Assembly: GCA_022496205.1 (NCBI GenBank)
Contig: WTXD01000151.1
Coordinates: forward strand, 1 to 25,842
From: Gloeopeniophorella convolvens
Taxonomy: Eukaryota; Basidiomycota; Agaricomycetes; Russulales
Direction: 5' to 3'
Length of the DNA stretch: 25,842 nt
The notes under the pieces were generated by a model. The model ran no database searches. It had not been told where the DNA came from and saw nothing but the letters and a program-made list of their open reading frames with translations. Shown here piece by piece: positions 1 through 7,990 of the stretch (positions are counted from its first letter, which is position 1; each line of letters begins with the position of its first letter). The translations under genes were made by a program, and so were the position numbers.

Positions 1-471
1 CTTCGATAAGTGGGCGGAGAAGCTTTGCGATCAGCAGCTTCAGTACCAGCTCATGAAGGAGATCTACAGAAATCAGGAGACCACGAGACAGCAGCCCCGA
101 TTTCAGATACGACAACCTAGAGGAGGAGGACAGCCACCCCGAAACGACGGAGTAGTTCCCATGGACATAGACACGCTAACGGTCAACCAAACCCAAATGT
201 TTGTCCACCAGAAGGAGAAGAAACTCACACCCGACGAGAGAACTCAGTACATGCAACAAGGACGCTGTTTCCACTGCGGCCAGCAAGGACACGTTTCACG
301 TTCCTGCCCGCAAAAGGACTCACATCCTCGGGAGACGCGTCAACGACAGGTCGATACGGCGGACCCTGCACCATCGACTCCCTCCCCCTCCATTACATCC
401 TCCATTTCTCCGCAGACGTTTGCAGCGTATCTTGCAAACGCATCCGACGCCGAAAAAGAGTCCATCTTTAG
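1..471 (+). pseudogene. Ty3/gypsy Gag C-terminal part, interrupted by an LTR
   Basis: The frame is open from the window edge (codons start at base 2) and runs into LTR A1 at 472. It encodes the end of a retrotransposon nucleocapsid (Gag), which binds element RNA in cytoplasmic particles. A basic, Gln/Arg/Gly-rich stretch precedes one CCHC zinc knuckle, CFHCGQQGHVSRSC (C-X2-C-X4-H-X4-C), at about bases 268-309. A Ser/Thr/Pro-rich linker and FAAYLANASDAEKESIF follow. The last native codons stop where tgtcac of the LTR begins; the next residues and the stop are LTR-encoded. Protease and RT should follow but are absent. The zinc knuckle is certain; assignment to gypsy rather than another LTR order rests on overall composition. 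The N-terminal part lies outside the window. Confidence 0.75.
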
Positions 472-836
472 TGTCACGAACTGTACAATACATTTTTCTT
501 TTCCTTCCTTATCGTGACTGTACGATACGAGTTCCGATCCGACTTCCTGACTCGGGGACACTTATCCTTCATCCGTCATACAATTCCCTCATTATTCTTG
601 ACGCGCCCCTTGTGCCATTGGATACCTACTGTACTTCTACCTAGGAGACCCACCTTGAGTCCGCTCTGACTCGGTATGACTCGATACTAGGACATTATGT
701 AAACCGTTCTACTTGTAGTACTTAAGGCGTAGCAGTTGTACTCTAAGGCCTTAAGCCTGTTCTCCTTTGTCAATCGACGAGGTTACCAGGGAATCCGCGT
801 GAGGGACTTGTTCGCCCAAGTATCGCGAGGTCTTCT
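472..836 (+). mobile_element. LTR, family A, copy A1
   Basis: It begins TGTCACGAACTGTACAATAC and is homologous along its length to 19559-20062 and 20316-20679. The shared tail includes ccttaagcctgttctcc and a segment reading aagtatcgcgaggtcttc. Length is about 365 bp, like copy A3. It is followed by the Gag start of the same family, so it is a 5' LTR rather than a solo LTR. The exact 3' boundary is uncertain: A3 ends in tcttca, whereas A1 reads tcttct and homology with A2 continues into the leader. Confidence 0.7.
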
Positions 837-1019
837 GCATTTGAACTCTACGTACCGGAGGCCGATTGCCTCCACTCGAAGACACCACGTCTTACCCAGG
901 ATCTCGTGCACACTCTCGTGCACCATCGAGGACCGGCTCACATCGAGACCAACTTACCGAACCTCGCCCGTCTCAGCCCTCGCCAGCACCGCTTGCACCG
1001 GCTGAGGCCGTGACACTAG
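837..1019 (+). pseudogene. Family A element: leader and Gag N-terminal fragment
   Basis: Homologous to 20063-20270 just downstream of LTR A2. The frame from about 866 reads PPLEDTTSYPGSRAHSRAPS, followed by an Arg/Ser-rich and then Pro/Ala-rich stretch. The A2 copy reads PPLEDIMSYLGSRAHSRAPL. Position directly after an LTR and the basic, low-complexity composition suggest the N-terminus of Gag. It stops abruptly near 1019, where sequence of a copia LTR begins on the opposite strand, so the rest of the element was lost. No Met is clearly identifiable as the start. Confidence 0.5.
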
Positions 1020-1176
1020 AGGAATCTAGAATAGGAACAAAAGTAGGTACAGCCTTAGGGGCTAGAACAAAGTGATGTCATATACATTGTAGATCAGATA
1101 GCTCACAGATCACTGAGTCCCTTATCTAATCTAATCAGAGATGTCCTTCCTGTCCTGAGTTCTGTCCGTCTCAACA
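1020..1176 (-). mobile_element. Copia 3' LTR, truncated
   Basis: Nearly identical to 17944-18102, part of a complete 504-bp solo LTR of the same family (family F). On the minus strand it starts TGTTGAGACGG directly after the polypurine tract of the copia element and runs about 157 bp before being cut off at the family A Gag fragment. The remaining roughly 350 bp of the LTR are missing. Confidence 0.8.
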
Positions 1177-1190
1177 TCCCCCCGTAATCC
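1177..1190 (-). other. Polypurine tract of the copia element
   Basis: On the minus strand the bases immediately before the 3' LTR read GGATTACGGGGGGA. A purine run touching the LTR is where plus-strand DNA synthesis is primed in LTR retrotransposons. It follows the RNase H stop codon at about 1194. Confidence 0.7.
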
Positions 1191-1193
1191 AGA

Positions 1194-3188
1194 CTATCTC
1201 ACTACAATGCCCATGTGCTCATTGAGCAGCTGCAGGTTATCCTTTGGCAGGGATTTTGTGAAGCCATTGGCGACCATGTCCTCAGTGCGAGTGCGCACCA
1301 ATTCAATGACACCTTGGTCAACATATTCCTGTATAACATGATGCTTGATAGCAATATGTTTGGATTGCTTCCCAGTGATAGGATTTAACACCAAATCAAC
1401 ACCAAATCAATAGCACCTTTATTATCACCATGAAGTGGAATCATGGGATCCTCAACATCGTACTCAAGCTCTATGAAGAAGCTCCGATACCACTAAGCCT
1501 AGTTAGAGGCATCAGTCATGGCCATGTACTCTGCATGCGTGGTACTTTGGGCAATAGTCTTTTGCTTGCGCAAAGGCCAAGACATTGCACCTTTGCATAA
1601 CAAAAACATATAACCAGACATGGAGTGGTAATTGTCTGGCTAATCTGCCAGAGAGGAATCAGAGTAGCTGCTAAACCAACTCTTTGACATGCCATTATAG
1701 CATAGCGCATAGTCTGCAGTACCATTAAGATATGCCATAACATATTTTGTTAGCCTTATATGGTCTTTAGAGGGATTTGTGGTGTATTGTGCCAGTCTCC
1801 CCACTGCAAAAGAGATATCCAGACGAGTTCTGAGTTATATGTATAGCAAACTGCCGATCAAGGACTGGAAGTATCCTCATTCTGCAATAGTTGCTTCACC
1901 TGTATATTTTACAAGGTGCACATCGGCACCGGCTGGCAAGGGAGTTGTGGGCATTTTTGCGCTCCACAAGTCAAACTAAGCAACTTTACTTAAGATATAA
2001 CCAGTTTAGTCAATCTCAATGCACCTTCTGGAACGATTGTGAGTGATGCGAATGCCCAAGTATGACTGGATTTCTCTCAGATCTGTCATTTTATAGCGCT
2101 TGCTCAACAGGGTTTTAATCCTGATGACTTCCACAAGGGAATTCCCCATGAGCATGATATTGTCCACATAGAGTATAATAACAACATATAACTTTATGCC
2201 ATTCTCTGAACAACAGAGCACATATACTCCTGCATTAGAGTAAGTCTGCTTAAAGCCAAGTTCCACCAGAACTCCATGGAACTGCAAGTTCCATGCACGG
2301 GAGGCTTGTTTAAGACCATAGATGGCCTTTAACAGATGACAGACTTTGCCCTCCTGTCCTACGATGATGAAACCATGAGGCTGCTCTATATAGATTTCCT
2401 CATTCAGTTCTCCATGAAGGAACGCCAACTTGATGTCCATCTGGTGTATTTCCCAATCTTCCTGCGCAGCTAACACAAGGAGAAGTCTAAGAGACTCAAA
2501 CCGGGCAACTGGAGAAAATGTTTCGTTGTAATCAATCCTAGGGACTTGTGTAAATCCCTTTGTGACCAACCGAGCTCTATAGCGACCATCCGCCTTGAGC
2601 TTAAAGACCCATTTTGATTTTACTGTCTTGCGACCAGCAGGGAGATCAACTAACTCCCAAGTACCATTTTTAGAGAGTGCATCCATTTCATATTGACACA
2701 CCTCTAGCCACTCTTGTGCATTTGCAGACTGCATTGCTTCCGCAAAAGTTACAGGGTCTGCACCAATCACAACCGCAAGTAATTGTAGAGTTCCAAGTCT
2801 TCTGGTTCTTAGATTTCAAGCAGCATTATTAGGGTTGGCATAGTGTGGATTAGGTCTGCTAACTCTAGTGCTGCGCTGAACTCCAGCAATCTCCTAAAGA
2901 ATGTCCTGCCATGTGGCCATGTCCCCCTCTGGTTCAGGAATGGGGGAAGGATGTCTAGAAGGAGTGGGAGTTTCAGGAGGGGAAGACTCTTCTTCTGGAT
3001 CGGCAAGTTCTCTTTCAACCAGAACTCTCGTAGGGGTAGATAGTGCGCTGCATGGGCGAGTGGGTGGTGTTATAAATGCTGATGGGTCTTGTTTCTGCTC
3101 CTTCTTTGGCGTAGAAGGTAGAGAGGGAGCAGGTGGTGGTACTGGTGGCATGGGAGGCCTTGCATTTTGTGCCTCCACTACAGCCGGG
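1194..3188 (-). pseudogene. Ty1/copia Pol 3' half: linker, reverse transcriptase, RNase H
   Basis: One frame can be followed on the minus strand from 3188 to about 1410. A Pro-rich integrase-RT linker comes first. RVT_2 motifs follow: ALSKNGTWELVDLPAGRKTV, KSKWVFKLKADGRYRARLV, FSPVARFESLR, HQMDIKLAFLHGELNEEIY and AIYGLKQASRAW. The active site reads YVDN instead of YVDD (2159-2170), so the polymerase should be dead. RNase H follows with YSDSSLAD, THAEYMA, HGDNKGAIDL and ADVHLVKY upstream. In-frame stops occur after WQDIL, after PNNAA, after CIEID and at several later sites. An 11-bp tandem duplication at 1387-1408 shifts the end (NPITGKQSKHIAIKHH to GIVVR) into another frame. This is the downstream half of the element whose upstream half is at 10565-12654. 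Confidence 0.9.
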
Positions 3189-3291
3189 GAGCCCTGGTGA
3201 TTATCTTTGTAAAAACTACCCACTAATATCCACAATAGTGAAGTACTTTTTTGCACTAACAACCATAGCAGTAACATCCATAGTAGTAACT

Positions 3292-3312
3292 ACTATGCTT
3301 TGAAAGCATAGT
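3292..3312. repeat. 21-bp palindrome in left inverted repeat
   Basis: ACTATGCTTT-G-AAAGCATAGT: two perfect 10-base arms around one base. The same palindrome lies at 10450-10470. Its subterminal, symmetrical position suggests a possible recombinase or transposase binding site; this is inference. Confidence 0.7.
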
Positions 3313-3500
3313 ATATACTACTACTGGTTGTTACTATAGTACTACAGTGTATACTACACTGGTTATTACTATGATACTATAGTATATACTACACTGATTG
3401 TTACTGTAGTATTGTAGTATATACTATACTAGTTACTACTGTAGTAATATAGTAAATACTACATTGGTTGTTACTGCAAAAGGCTAGTAAATACTACAGT
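3312..3500 (+). repeat. Subterminal tandem repeat, ~35-36-bp units (left)
   Basis: About five degenerate units of the type actggttgttactatagtac plus tgtatactac. The right arm (about 10255-10448) carries the same unit family inverted, but with a different number and order of units. Confidence 0.75.
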
Positions 3501-3534
3501 GATTACTACTATAGCTATTATAGTAGATAAAAGA

Positions 3535-3900
3535 TTAATCTAAAGGGTAGATAAGATATAGATAACTGATTAAGGCTGATAAGAAGATCAGATCTATAGA
3601 TTAGCACTGATAAGAGATCTCAGTAGTAGATTAATACTGATAAGATAATCTAGCTAATTGATTAAGATTGATAAAGAGATCTATTATCTAAATAAAGGAT
3701 GATAAGGAGATTTAGATAGTAGATAAGGATTGATAAAATAGATCTAGATAATAGATAAGGATTGATAAGAAGATCTAGATAATAGATAAAGATTGATAAG
3801 AAGATCTAAATGGTAGATAAAGATTGATAAAAAGATCTAAATGGTAAATAAAGGGTGATAAGAAGATCTAGATAGGAGATAAGATATAAGAAAAAAACCT
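3535..3900 (+). repeat. Subterminal tandem repeat, ~31-bp GATAAG units (left)
   Basis: Roughly ten units built on gataagaagatctagataa / tagataaagatt, each with an AGATCT core. Mirrored at about 9880-10230. It is followed near 3964 by four gatta repeats and gatttgatttg. Confidence 0.75.
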
Positions 3901-4046
3901 AGATAAAAGATCTTGATAGTAAATTTACATCAATAAGAGAATATAAAGCTTGTTTTGACTACTTAGATTAGATTAGATTAGATTAGATTGATTTGATTTG
4001 AAGTGTTATAGTTATATAGCCATAAAGGGTGTGAGCCATGGCAGAC

Positions 4047-4857
4047 CAATGTTATAATCTCTCATCTTTTTCTTTTCTTTCAATATACTTCAACTTTATA
4101 ATAACTTACACCTATGTTCTACTACTTACTTCTTATCTAACATCACCTAGGTTATTTTACAACTCAGGTGCCCTATACACCAACTTCCAGTGCAATTTGA
4201 GAGCATATACTACTGGACTCTACCATTTTTTACTTAGTTTCTACATCCACTTATCCTCTTAGACTATATAACTATATCTTACTAATACCTATTTCCTTCT
4301 TTATACACTCATTTACTTTATATCTTTTCATCTTAGAGTTCTATAGCTACCTAGGAATGGGCTCAGGATAACTTACTAACAGGTCTCTAGATAATAGAAA
4401 CACTCAATAAGCATTCCTATAGGATGGGTAAAGTTATAGCTAATGTTTCTTGGAGTTACCTGATAGTTTTAGTTAGTTCCCTTAGACACTAAGACCCCTA
4501 ATGTGCAGCGTATACCTAAGGAAGAAGATTAGGCTAGTAGGTTGTAGAAGTGCACCACAACTTATGTTAAAGCAGTCTTAAGCTAACTCATGTAGGCTAA
4601 GGTTAAGTCTTAGAATACTATACTTAGAACTCAGTATATAAGCACCCTATAGTGTATGGAGAGAGCCTTAAGCCTATTCTCCTTATTACCTCTATTATCC
4701 TAGCTGAATTATATCTCCTTATATTAGAACAATAGTAGAATTATGCTAAGACTATAGAATGCCTTAAATCTTTATAGTTATAAGCACTCTTGACTTTCAA
4801 ATGCTTAAAAGGGTTGATTGCTCCTTGTAACTATAAATACAACCTTACAACTAGCTC
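4047..4857. other. AT-rich non-coding interior of the inverted-repeat element
   Basis: No convincing gene. A 74-codon frame at 4038-4262 is hydrophobic, starts inside the inverted repeat and looks like chance. Near 4633-4700 the text actcagtatataagcacc and gccttaagcctattctcc resembles the end of the family A LTR (ccttaagcctgttctcc), so a heavily mutated LTR may lie at about 4330-4710. At about 4858 composition changes sharply to GC-rich, marking the edge of the tyrosine-recombinase element. Confidence 0.5.
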
Positions 4858-4903
4858 CAATCGGCGGTGCCTTCACGGTGCGAGAAGTCGAATAGCGGAA
4901 ACA

Positions 4904-4927
4904 GCGCCGGCCTCCACCGGCCGGCGC
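4904..4927. repeat. Perfect 9-bp-stem hairpin downstream of the recombinase gene
   Basis: GCGCCGGCC-TCCACC-GGCCGGCGC: a perfect GC-only stem of 9 bp and a 6-base loop, about 42-65 bp beyond the recombinase stop. It could end or protect the element transcript or be part of its terminal structure. Role is inference. Confidence 0.6.
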
Positions 4928-4968
4928 CAACAGATCACATTCTGAGAGCGCGCGCGGACCGCACCTAG

Positions 4969-6030
4969 TCAATGGCGTAATATAGGGTGGTGGAGTGGAG
5001 GCTGGTGGTGTGAGGGATTGGAAGGGAGCGCGCGAGGTGGTGCGAGGAGGGTAGCGAGCAGAGCAGGGTTCTTCCAGATGTAAATCTGAAAGCTTTCAGA
5101 AGACCACCGCCCCATGATACGGATGCGATCGTCCGACCAGCCAAGCATCGCAAAGTAAGTCGCACCACCAGAGCGGAGCGAGTGGCCGGCCACGTTTGGC
5201 GTGTGGCCGGCAAATGAGCGTGGCAGGATTTGCCGCAGTCGGCCTAAAAACCAGGACCGCGTAGGCATGGCGTGGTTCTGCCGGATCCAAAGCGCGGGGT
5301 GCAAGGGTGCCATGGCATCGCGCGAGCGCAGGTACGACCGAAAGACGCAGAGAGGTCTGAAAGGGACGTTGTAGTCGGTGACGACCACACGGTTGCCCTC
5401 GAAGAAGCGGTCCGCCTTGTGCGTGGGCAGCTCGTAAGAGAAGTAGCCATGGCCGAACTTTACCGATACGCGGCGGATAACCTTGCGCCAGTCACGATGC
5501 TTCGTGCTGTCCGCGAAGGTAAGCTCGCCAAGGCGATGCAGCCCAAAGAAGCCACAGACGAGGATCGCAATGAAAAGCAAATCATCATGTGACGGGTTTG
5601 GAAAACGGTGGATCGCGAGGAGGATGTCGTTAACGAAGAGAGGGTCCTTGCGGTTAGGCGGCACCTGAAAACGCTTGAGGCACCCTGCCACCGTGCGTTT
5701 GACCAAGGGCGTGGCACGCTGCTCGCGCACGTTGGGGTAATGCGCCTCTAGCTGGTTGCAGATGCCAGAGAGGTAGGAGACGACAGACGACGGCTTGATG
5801 TAATGTGACATGTATGTGACGTAGAAAGAAAGGGTGTCGGCGGTGGGGTCAACAGGGAAAACGTGCATTTTGCAGAAAGTGAGATACGATTGGAGGTGCG
5901 AACCATACGCAGCGGCCGTGGTAGACTCGATTGCGGCTCCAAGTGCGAGGGCGCGCTCGTAAACAAGCCGCTGCAACGTCCAGGCCGGGCGTTCCGGCTG
6001 CTTGGACGTCGCGGAGATCTGAAAGCTCAT
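4969..6030 (-). CDS. Tyrosine recombinase of Ngaro/DIRS-type retroelement
   Basis: A 353-residue intact ORF with the catalytic layout of a tyrosine recombinase, which would cut and rejoin DNA to integrate the element's circular copy. Residues 20-115 form the N-terminal SAM-like DNA-binding region. Catalytic residues visible are Arg166 in GLHRLGEL, His283 and Arg286 in AGHSLRSGGAT, Trp309 in GRWSS (the His/Trp position) and the nucleophile Tyr317 in FQIYIW. The start ATG overlaps the stop of the RNase H frame as ATGA, so translation by termination-reinitiation is plausible. Residues 318-353 are a Pro/His-rich tail. All catalytic positions are present, so this protein could be active. It is not a Starship captain: the gene partners are RT and RNase H. 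Confidence 0.9.
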   Translation of the reverse strand: MSFQISATSKQPERPAWTLQRLVYERALALGAAIESTTAAAYGSHLQSYLTFCKMHVFPVDPTADTLSFYVTYMSHYIKPSSVVSYLSGICNQLEAHYPNVREQRATPLVKRTVAGCLKRFQVPPNRKDPLFVNDILLAIHRFPNPSHDDLLFIAILVCGFFGLHRLGELTFADSTKHRDWRKVIRRVSVKFGHGYFSYELPTHKADRFFEGNRVVVTDYNVPFRPLCVFRSYLRSRDAMAPLHPALWIRQNHAMPTRSWFLGRLRQILPRSFAGHTPNVAGHSLRSGGATYFAMLGWSDDRIRIMGRWSSESFQIYIWKNPALLATLLAPPRALPSNPSHHQPPLHHPILRH

Positions 6031-6806
6031 AAGTCATCCTCCCCCAGCGTGCCTCGAGGGGGTATGAAAGAGTTCAAGATTAGAGTGAGGGTGCGCTGCG
6101 CGAGCACCGCTGTGAGGCCGCGGGAAAGCGCGTCCGCGACAACGTTCTCTTCACCAGGGATGTGAAAGACTCGCAGATCGATATTGTGATGCATGACAAT
6201 TTGCGCTGCACGGAGGAGGAGGTCGTTGTAAGGTGGCTGCGCGTGAAGTGAGCCAAAGATCTGCATGGTATTGAGGTTGTCGGTGTAGATCGCGAGCCGC
6301 CTAGGCGGTGCAGGCAGGGCACAAGCCCAGACGAGTGCAGAGAGCACGCAAAGAGCTTCAAACCAAAAGATGGTGTTGGCGGTTGCTGGTGGCTCCGGGA
6401 GCTGGGCAGCGTAACCCTCGTTGCGCTGGGGGCACCAAAACCCAAGCCCAACCAGGCTAGCGTCGCAAAACAGGACAAGGTCGGCCTGGGCAGGTGCCCA
6501 GTTCGATGCGCGCACCATGTGCACGCCGTGAAACTGCTCGAAGGTATCGGCAAACCAGAGAAGGTCGCGGATCACGGTCTTATTGAGGTAGACTGGCGCG
6601 AAGCGGATCTTAAGACCGGCAATCTTGCGGTAGCTAGACGAAAGGGCCGGTCGAAGATACGGGGCCACGCTGAGCGCCCAGTTCATCCAGCCAAGCTTGC
6701 GCCACCATTCGACCAGGGGACGCTTGCGCCCAGGGGCGTTCAGCGTAAAGTCACGGACCATGTCGACCAGCTTGTCGATCCGGTGGCGCTCCAGCGTGAT
6801 AGTCAT
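6027..6806 (-). CDS. RNase H domain of the recombinase retroelement Pol
   Basis: 259 residues from the ATG at 6806, in the same frame as the upstream RT. The two were probably one protein now separated by a TGA at 6846-6848 and 13 sense codons. RNase H removes the RNA strand of the RNA-DNA hybrid during reverse transcription. Motifs in order: CDASLVGLGFW, TIFWFEALCV, AIYTDNLNTMQIF and NVVADALSRGL, giving the D-E-D-D set. Residues 1-110 are the connection region typical of this family (VEWWRKLGWMNWAL). The stop overlaps the recombinase ATG (ATGA at 6027-6030). Confidence 0.85.
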   Translation of the reverse strand: MTITLERHRIDKLVDMVRDFTLNAPGRKRPLVEWWRKLGWMNWALSVAPYLRPALSSSYRKIAGLKIRFAPVYLNKTVIRDLLWFADTFEQFHGVHMVRASNWAPAQADLVLFCDASLVGLGFWCPQRNEGYAAQLPEPPATANTIFWFEALCVLSALVWACALPAPPRRLAIYTDNLNTMQIFGSLHAQPPYNDLLLRAAQIVMHHNIDLRVFHIPGEENVVADALSRGLTAVLAQRTLTLILNSFIPPRGTLGEDDL

Positions 6807-6845
6807 GGTGTCGGAGTCAACGAGGAAGCCAGTGATGACTAGTGA

Positions 6846-7990
6846 TCAGCCAAAAAGCTGCTTAGGCCGCTCGTGAGGAAGCCCGATGAAGTCCCACAGC
6901 AGTAGCAGCTTTGCCTGCTTGATGGGGAACCAAGCGTCGTAAGGCACATAGTACATGAGCTGCGTTGCGACCTCATAGCAGTGAGTATCGTCAACATAAG
7001 CAAGTAGCGCTTCTAGCAGTAAGACGTTGATGGCAATCCAGAGCACCAGCGCCTTAAACGCGCAGAACAGGGTGCCTGCAGCGCGGTTGCCGAAGTTATC
7101 GCAGCGGTCGACGCGGCGCTCGCCATCAATGGTGACAACTTGGCGCAGCTGCCAGAGAGGGTGCATAGGAAGGCGTCGGTAGGCCTGGGAGACGTCAGAC
7201 TTAAATAGCCAAAGAGGCGCGTCGGGACCGTGCTCTTCGCGAGCGTGAAGGAGATTGGTGCCGAGGTGCTGAACAGTGTCGAGCTTCATGTAGATGCTGT
7301 CACGGTCGATGCAGGAGTTGGGCGAGAACTCGCCGGCCGAATGGTCTACCACGAGTCTGCGCTTATTAGACTCGGGTTTAGGAACCGTGTGCACTGGGAC
7401 GCTGCACATCCCAGGCCACAGAGGCTCATCAGCGCGAGCGAACGGCTCCGAGAACCGCCCAAGGCGCTCCTCCTCCCGCACCTGCTTGCGAATGAATTTG
7501 AGCGCGTCAGGCGACAAAGGTCGCTCTGGGAAATCGCGTGGCTGCTGGTGCTGTGATGGCTCCCAGTCAGCATAGGGCCAAAAGCCCTCACGAAAACTGC
7601 GCAGCACAGAGTCGACGAATGGACGGTTGGGATGGTCGCGCAGGAGGAGCTCAAAGCGGTCGACGTTGATAGGGGTGATGATGCGGAAGAGGTCTGGTCT
7701 GGCGCAGATTGTCGCACGAGCTACTGGGTCGTTGACTATCTGAGGAGGAGGAGACGGGAGCGCGTCGCAGACTTCCGTGAATGAGGCAGATGGGGTCAGC
7801 GGATCTTCCGGGGAATCTCCCCACAAGAAACCCCGAAAGAGGCGCGGCAGCTTAGGCACGCGCTCCGCTCTCGCGTGAAGCATCGTGCTTGCCGTCTGCT
7901 GGTCTGGGCGCTGAACCGGTCCTGTTGCAGCCAGTTGCATTGTGCTTGGAAGAGTGGCACACGCTGCAGACGTGCTTAAACTTGCACCAG
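6846..7990 (-). pseudogene. Reverse transcriptase of the recombinase retroelement
   Basis: The frame carries RIITPINVDRFELLLRDHPN and SFREGFWPYAD, the lead-in motifs of this RT family. RT motifs follow: VPKPESNKRRLVVDHSAG, FKSDVSQAYRRLPMHPLW (catalytic Asp), FGNRAAGTLFCAFKALVLW and LLAYVDDTH, with an intact YVDD at 6987-6998. Translation would end at TGA 6846-6848 after KQLFG, just before the thumb/RNase H region; the same frame resumes immediately. One codon change would reconnect RT with RNase H. The N-terminal limit is unclear because the Gag frame overlaps here. The damage may be recent, since no other break is visible in RT. Confidence 0.85.

Larger units (their letters stand above)
3189..4046 (+). 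repeat. Left terminal inverted repeat
   Basis: Inverted copy of 9743-10564. The two match from about ctggtgatta/taaccaccag at the outer ends to gagccatggcagac (left) and gagccatggtagac (right, inverted) at the inner ends, after which similarity stops. It is strongly AT-rich. The arms differ mainly by small insertions and by the arrangement of tandem units, so the left arm is about 36 bp longer. Confidence 0.85.

Noticed and set aside
2901..3200. Gly/Ser-rich plus-strand ORF opposite the copia linker
   Set aside because: It is the antisense reading of the Pro-rich linker of copia Pol.
3310..3900. Regular repeats suggesting a CRISPR array
   Set aside because: Units are tandem and AT-rich without unique spacers, and are mirrored in the opposite arm of a eukaryotic transposable element.
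4038..4262. 74-codon hydrophobic ORF
   Set aside because: Starts inside the inverted repeat, has no counterpart at the other arm and lies in AT-rich sequence; likely chance.
4969..6030. Starship captain or Crypton recombinase
   Set aside because: The gene is preceded by Gag, RT and RNase H in the order of Ngaro/DIRS elements, and the Starship captain domain is not evident.
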